The notes beneath the pieces were generated by a model. It worked only from the letters and a program-made list of their open reading frames with translations. It ran no database searches and was not told the DNA's origin. This document shows positions 62,093 to 64,000 of a DNA stretch of 64,000 nucleotides, in pieces; the first letter of the stretch is position 1; each line of letters begins with the position of its first letter. Made by a program: the position numbers and the translations under genes. Source of the DNA: Enterovibrio norvegicus_B (lineage in GTDB: Bacteria > Pseudomonadota > Gammaproteobacteria > Enterobacterales > Vibrionaceae); the NCBI RefSeq assembly GCF_002876705.1, contig NZ_MDAG01000046.1:70296-134295 (forward strand). The letters run 5' to 3'.

Positions 62093-62659
62093 TTATCCTT
62101 GAATTTTACTCAGCAGGACATCAGTCAAGCTTGCTTCTGTTTTGGTCACCTCGCAGTTCTCTAGTTCCAGCTTTGAACACCGGGAAGCCTCTATACCAGT
62201 GAAAGTCAGTGAATTCGTCTCATCGAACTGACCAGATAGTATTGAGCCATCATTCATCGTTGCTTTTACTGTAAGCCCTTTATAACTGACGTCCTCTGGT
62301 GCTCTGAAGCTAATCCATTTTGCGTTCTGTGTCAGGATTGGTGAAATGCCTTCGACCGATGTATTGCCTGGTTGGTCCCCAATGTTGACGGTGCCACTAC
62401 CGATGGTGACACCACCACAGCTGATGGAGCCTCCTGTCAAAGCAGCGGCTTTACCGTTAATGAATACGGTAGAAGAGCCAGACACAATGGTACGGCCATG
62501 TGGGGGGTGTTTGGGTTTATCGTGGGGAGCGAGAGGATCGCCGACGCGAGCTGCTGGCACACCATCAAATTTGACGTCAGGAGATCCTGCGATTACCGGC
62601 GTCGGAGGAAACCCATCATGATCGGTTCCTTGGTCTCCTACCTTGACTGCTTTCACCAT
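62093..62659 (-). CDS. PAAR-domain T6SS spike-tip protein
   Basis: A 188-residue protein. Residues 1-95 are a PAAR domain: VKVGDQGTDHDGFPPTPVIA, GVPAARVGDPLAPHDKPKHP, SSTVFINGKAAALTGGSISC and GTVNIGDQ. These repeats form the metal-capped cone on VgrG. The remaining 90 residues (SFRAPEDVSYKGLTVKATMN...) form a beta-rich extension that may dock the effector. Start 62659 (MVKAVKVGDQG) is chosen on homology; the frame is open 23 codons further. No vgrG, hcp or sheath genes are in the window, so this is an orphan module. Confidence 0.85.
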   Translation of the reverse strand: MVKAVKVGDQGTDHDGFPPTPVIAGSPDVKFDGVPAARVGDPLAPHDKPKHPPHGRTIVSGSSTVFINGKAAALTGGSISCGGVTIGSGTVNIGDQPGNTSVEGISPILTQNAKWISFRAPEDVSYKGLTVKATMNDGSILSGQFDETNSLTFTGIEASRCSKLELENCEVTKTEASLTDVLLSKIQG

Positions 62660-62856
62660 ATATTGCCCCACTCTACCAACTCTTATTGAGCATTGTTTAA
62701 ATAACAAACGCAGTCTTTGCAATGGCAATGACTAAAAAGCAGGCACCAGATCATTTGAGGGCAAAAAATTGCCCGCAAAAAGGATGCGGTCTCTTAGTTT
62801 CAACACAAGTCAGGTTGGTTTAACGTTAATTAGCCAAATCCTAAAAGTTGATAAAA
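62660..62856. promoter_or_regulatory. Upstream region of the PAAR operon
   Basis: About 200 AT-rich bases ahead of the PAAR gene (minus strand), presumably with its promoter. No recognisable operator. Confidence 0.35.
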
Positions 62857-63013
62857 CTCTTTCACCCTTTCACCAAATTTGGATCAAAGCCTTATGTGGC
62901 AAGGGTTGCAGCTTGGTGAAAGAGGGTGGTGAATGAGAGAAATCTCTTTCACCCACCACTTAAAATTCTTTATTATCATTCATTTAAGTGATTTTTGGTG
63001 AATGGTGAAAGAG
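62857..63013. repeat. Iteron-like cluster of GGTGAAAGAG
   Basis: Four exact copies of the 10-mer ggtgaaagag occur in both orientations: ctctttcacc at 62857-62866 and 62944-62953, ggtgaaagag at 62915-62924 and 63004-63013. Extra partial copies (cctttcacc at 62866, ggtggtgaa at 62925, ggtgaat at 62997) fill the region. The spacing is irregular and the surroundings are AT-rich. The motif resembles the GGTGAA-type iterons bound by primase-helicases of P4-like satellites, but no such gene is in the window. Confidence 0.65.
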
Positions 63014-63057
63014 ATCTCCCAGACTTTGTAAAAGCGGGATGGTGTTTGCAGGGACAC

Positions 63058-63206
63058 TGTTATTTGCCAATTCTCTGTAAATTCGCCAAGTTTTTCTGCC
63101 AATGACGAAAGGGTGAGATGTTGCTGACTTAATGCTGTGATTTTAAGAATGTTGTTTGAGGGTGATTTGGTTGTTGTCTAAAAGTGTGTGTCCCAGTAGT
63201 TCCACT
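63058..63206. repeat. Repeat R1, copy B
   Basis: 149 bases, nearly identical to 60301-60448 (a handful of substitutions and one extra A in a homopolymer). Its right end abuts the truncated IS110 gene. Confidence 0.85.
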
Positions 63207-63564
63207 ACAGAATTTCTTGTTGGTACTCGGTTTTTACGGGCACAAAACGGACATGAGGCCGTTGGCTGGCTTCAACAATGGCTAAGGCATCATTGTGGTC
63301 ATTCTTATTTCCTCGCACGAAAGGCGTGACATGTTGTGCGGGAATGAGCTTGGTATGATGGCCCAGTTTAGCCAGTTCACGCCCCCAATAATGGGCGGAG
63401 TAGCAGGCCTCCATGACCACGGTTGTCGGAGATTGCTGGGCGAAAAACTGTACCAGTTGGTTGCGTTTCAATTTACGGTTAAAAATCGGCGTGGAATGTT
63501 CGCCTACACCACAAACTTGGAAGGTGTTCTTAGCCAGATCGAGACCTATGGTTTTACACTGCAT
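63205..63564 (-). pseudogene. Truncated IS110-family transposase
   Basis: The N-terminal 119 residues of an IS110 recombinase: MQCKTIGLDLAKNTFQVCGV with the first DEDD-domain Asp, TTVVMEACYSAHYWGRELA with the Glu, and RGNKNDHNDALAIVEA with the two further Asps. The C-terminal Tnp20 domain with the catalytic Ser is missing: the frame ends at the R1 repeat boundary. It is therefore inactive. The 5' non-coding side (63565 to about 63650), where IS110 elements encode their bridge RNA, is still present at least in part. Confidence 0.88.
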
Positions 63565-63650
63565 AACGGACGCTCCTGATTAACTGATTTGTCGCAATCT
63601 CAGTTTGGCGCATGACGCCGTATTTGGGAGCGTCCATCTCATCAGACACT
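63565..63650 (-). other. 5' non-coding remnant of the IS110 element
   Basis: Sequence just upstream of the truncated IS110 gene, with short inverted pieces (ggcgcatgacgcc). In intact IS110 elements this side encodes the bridge RNA that pairs with target and donor. The left end of the element cannot be fixed by eye. Confidence 0.4.
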
Positions 63651-63666
63651 TTAAGAAAGCAACCAG

Positions 63667-63707
63667 CAACACTTCCTGCAAGTATCAAAGCTACCGCACA
63701 TATTGGC
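63667..63707. repeat. 41-base copy of the toxin-candidate gene
   Basis: Exactly identical to 61388-61428 in the same orientation, a part that encodes the hydrophobic ICAVALILAG region of the toxin candidate. Flanking bases differ on both sides. It is a remnant of a second, related gene or of a recombination event. Confidence 0.85.
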
Positions 63708-63734
63708 AAACAAGTGGGACACTCACATAACAAG

Positions 63735-63808
63735 CCTTAATGCTGTGAATTGAAGAGTGCTGTTTGGGGGGTTGTGTTGTTGTGTAAAAGTTTATGTCCC
63801 AGTAGTTC
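63735..63808. repeat. Repeat R1, partial copy C
   Basis: The right-hand 74 bases of R1 (ccttaatgctgtgaattgaag ... agtagttc), more diverged than copies A and B. It joins directly to a transposase 3' fragment. Confidence 0.75.
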
Positions 63809-63811
63809 TTG

Positions 63812-64000
63812 TTGATGGGAAAGAACCAGAGATACTCAAACGTTTAGGGTTTGATTCAGCCCAATGGCTTGCTACCTATAAGCACGCAGAAAAGGGCAGC
63901 ATGATTGGCACAGAATCGTCCATTAAGGTTGCCTTGCCGTTGCAAGGTCGCAACAGGCTGTGTGGGTTTCGGATACCCGCTGGCTAACACCTCAATAGAT
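63812..64000 (+). pseudogene. 3' fragment of the IS200-like transposase gene (runs off window)
   Basis: Gap-free match to 60066-60254 with a few substitutions, covering the last 58 or so codons (GKEPEILKRLGFDSAQWLAT to CGFRIPAG) and the stop, then the following bases to the window end. There is no start or Y1 domain; the open frame reaching further left is not homologous. It shows the transposase neighbourhood has been duplicated. Confidence 0.88.

Noticed and set aside
62346..62689. Frames antisense to the PAAR gene
   Set aside because: Low-complexity Pro/Thr/Gly shadow of the PAAR repeats.
63757..63811. N-terminal part of the open frame leading into the transposase fragment
   Set aside because: These codons lie in repeat R1 copy C; homology to the transposase begins only at about 63812.
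1..64000. tRNA or rRNA genes
   Set aside because: I looked through the intergenic regions and found no cloverleaf with a GTTCGA-type T loop and no rRNA sequence.

Overview
The window is a chromosomal segment of a gammaproteobacterium, most likely family Vibrionaceae. Two blocks support this. One is rplU-rpmA-cgtA with folA and apaH-apaG-rsmA-pdxA-surA-lptD-djlA. The other is leuABCD, an RND pump, an MJ1255/VC2487-type glycosyltransferase, leuO, an acyl-CoA synthetase and ilvIH, an order I recall from Vibrio. A genus within the family (for example Grimontia or Enterovibrio) is only a guess. The window starts inside rplU and ends inside a repeated transposase fragment.

Positions 1-18.4 kb are housekeeping. 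They hold ribosomal proteins L21 and L27, the GTPase Obg, a split ThrE-type exporter (yjjPB), dihydrofolate reductase, and a tight minus-strand run lptD-surA-pdxA-rsmA-apaG-apaH that joins outer-membrane assembly, vitamin B6 synthesis, 16S rRNA methylation and Ap4A hydrolysis. djlA, rluA with a D-2-hydroxyacid dehydrogenase, rapA and a PIN-PhoH ATPase follow. Positions 18.4-26.3 kb carry two GGDEF proteins (one degenerate), the thiamine ABC transporter thiBPQ behind a TPP riboswitch, and a DUF547/DUF4344 pair.

Positions 26.3-47.7 kb are a branched-chain amino acid neighbourhood. leuABCD has a complete attenuator with a six-leucine leader peptide. A two-gene RND efflux system, a PAP2 phosphatase, a glycosyltransferase and leuO come next. 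leuO has its own leucine-rich leader ORF upstream, which may be undescribed. A long-chain acyl-CoA synthetase, ilvI-ilvH, pykF and a PAS-GGDEF protein complete the block.

Positions 47.7-59.1 kb are accessory. A GH30 glycosidase lies behind a LacI-type operator. A small orphan protein has a caspase/CHAT-like His and Cys motif pair. Two nearly identical secreted 69-residue peptides lie in tandem. Peroxide and thiol stress genes follow (glutathione peroxidase, DoxX, ohr/ohrR with perfect palindromic operators), then isochorismatase/GlxA and MarR/Acg-nitroreductase divergent pairs.

Positions 59.1-64 kb are a mobile patchwork. It holds an IS200-like (RAYT-type) transposase, a truncated IS110 transposase, repeated element ends, an iteron-like cluster, a candidate attC site, and a compact PAAR - membrane-active toxin candidate - immunity candidate operon that looks like an orphan type VI secretion effector module. 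A 41-bp copy of part of the toxin gene lies beyond the IS110 remnant. This module is the strongest candidate for a poorly described system here.
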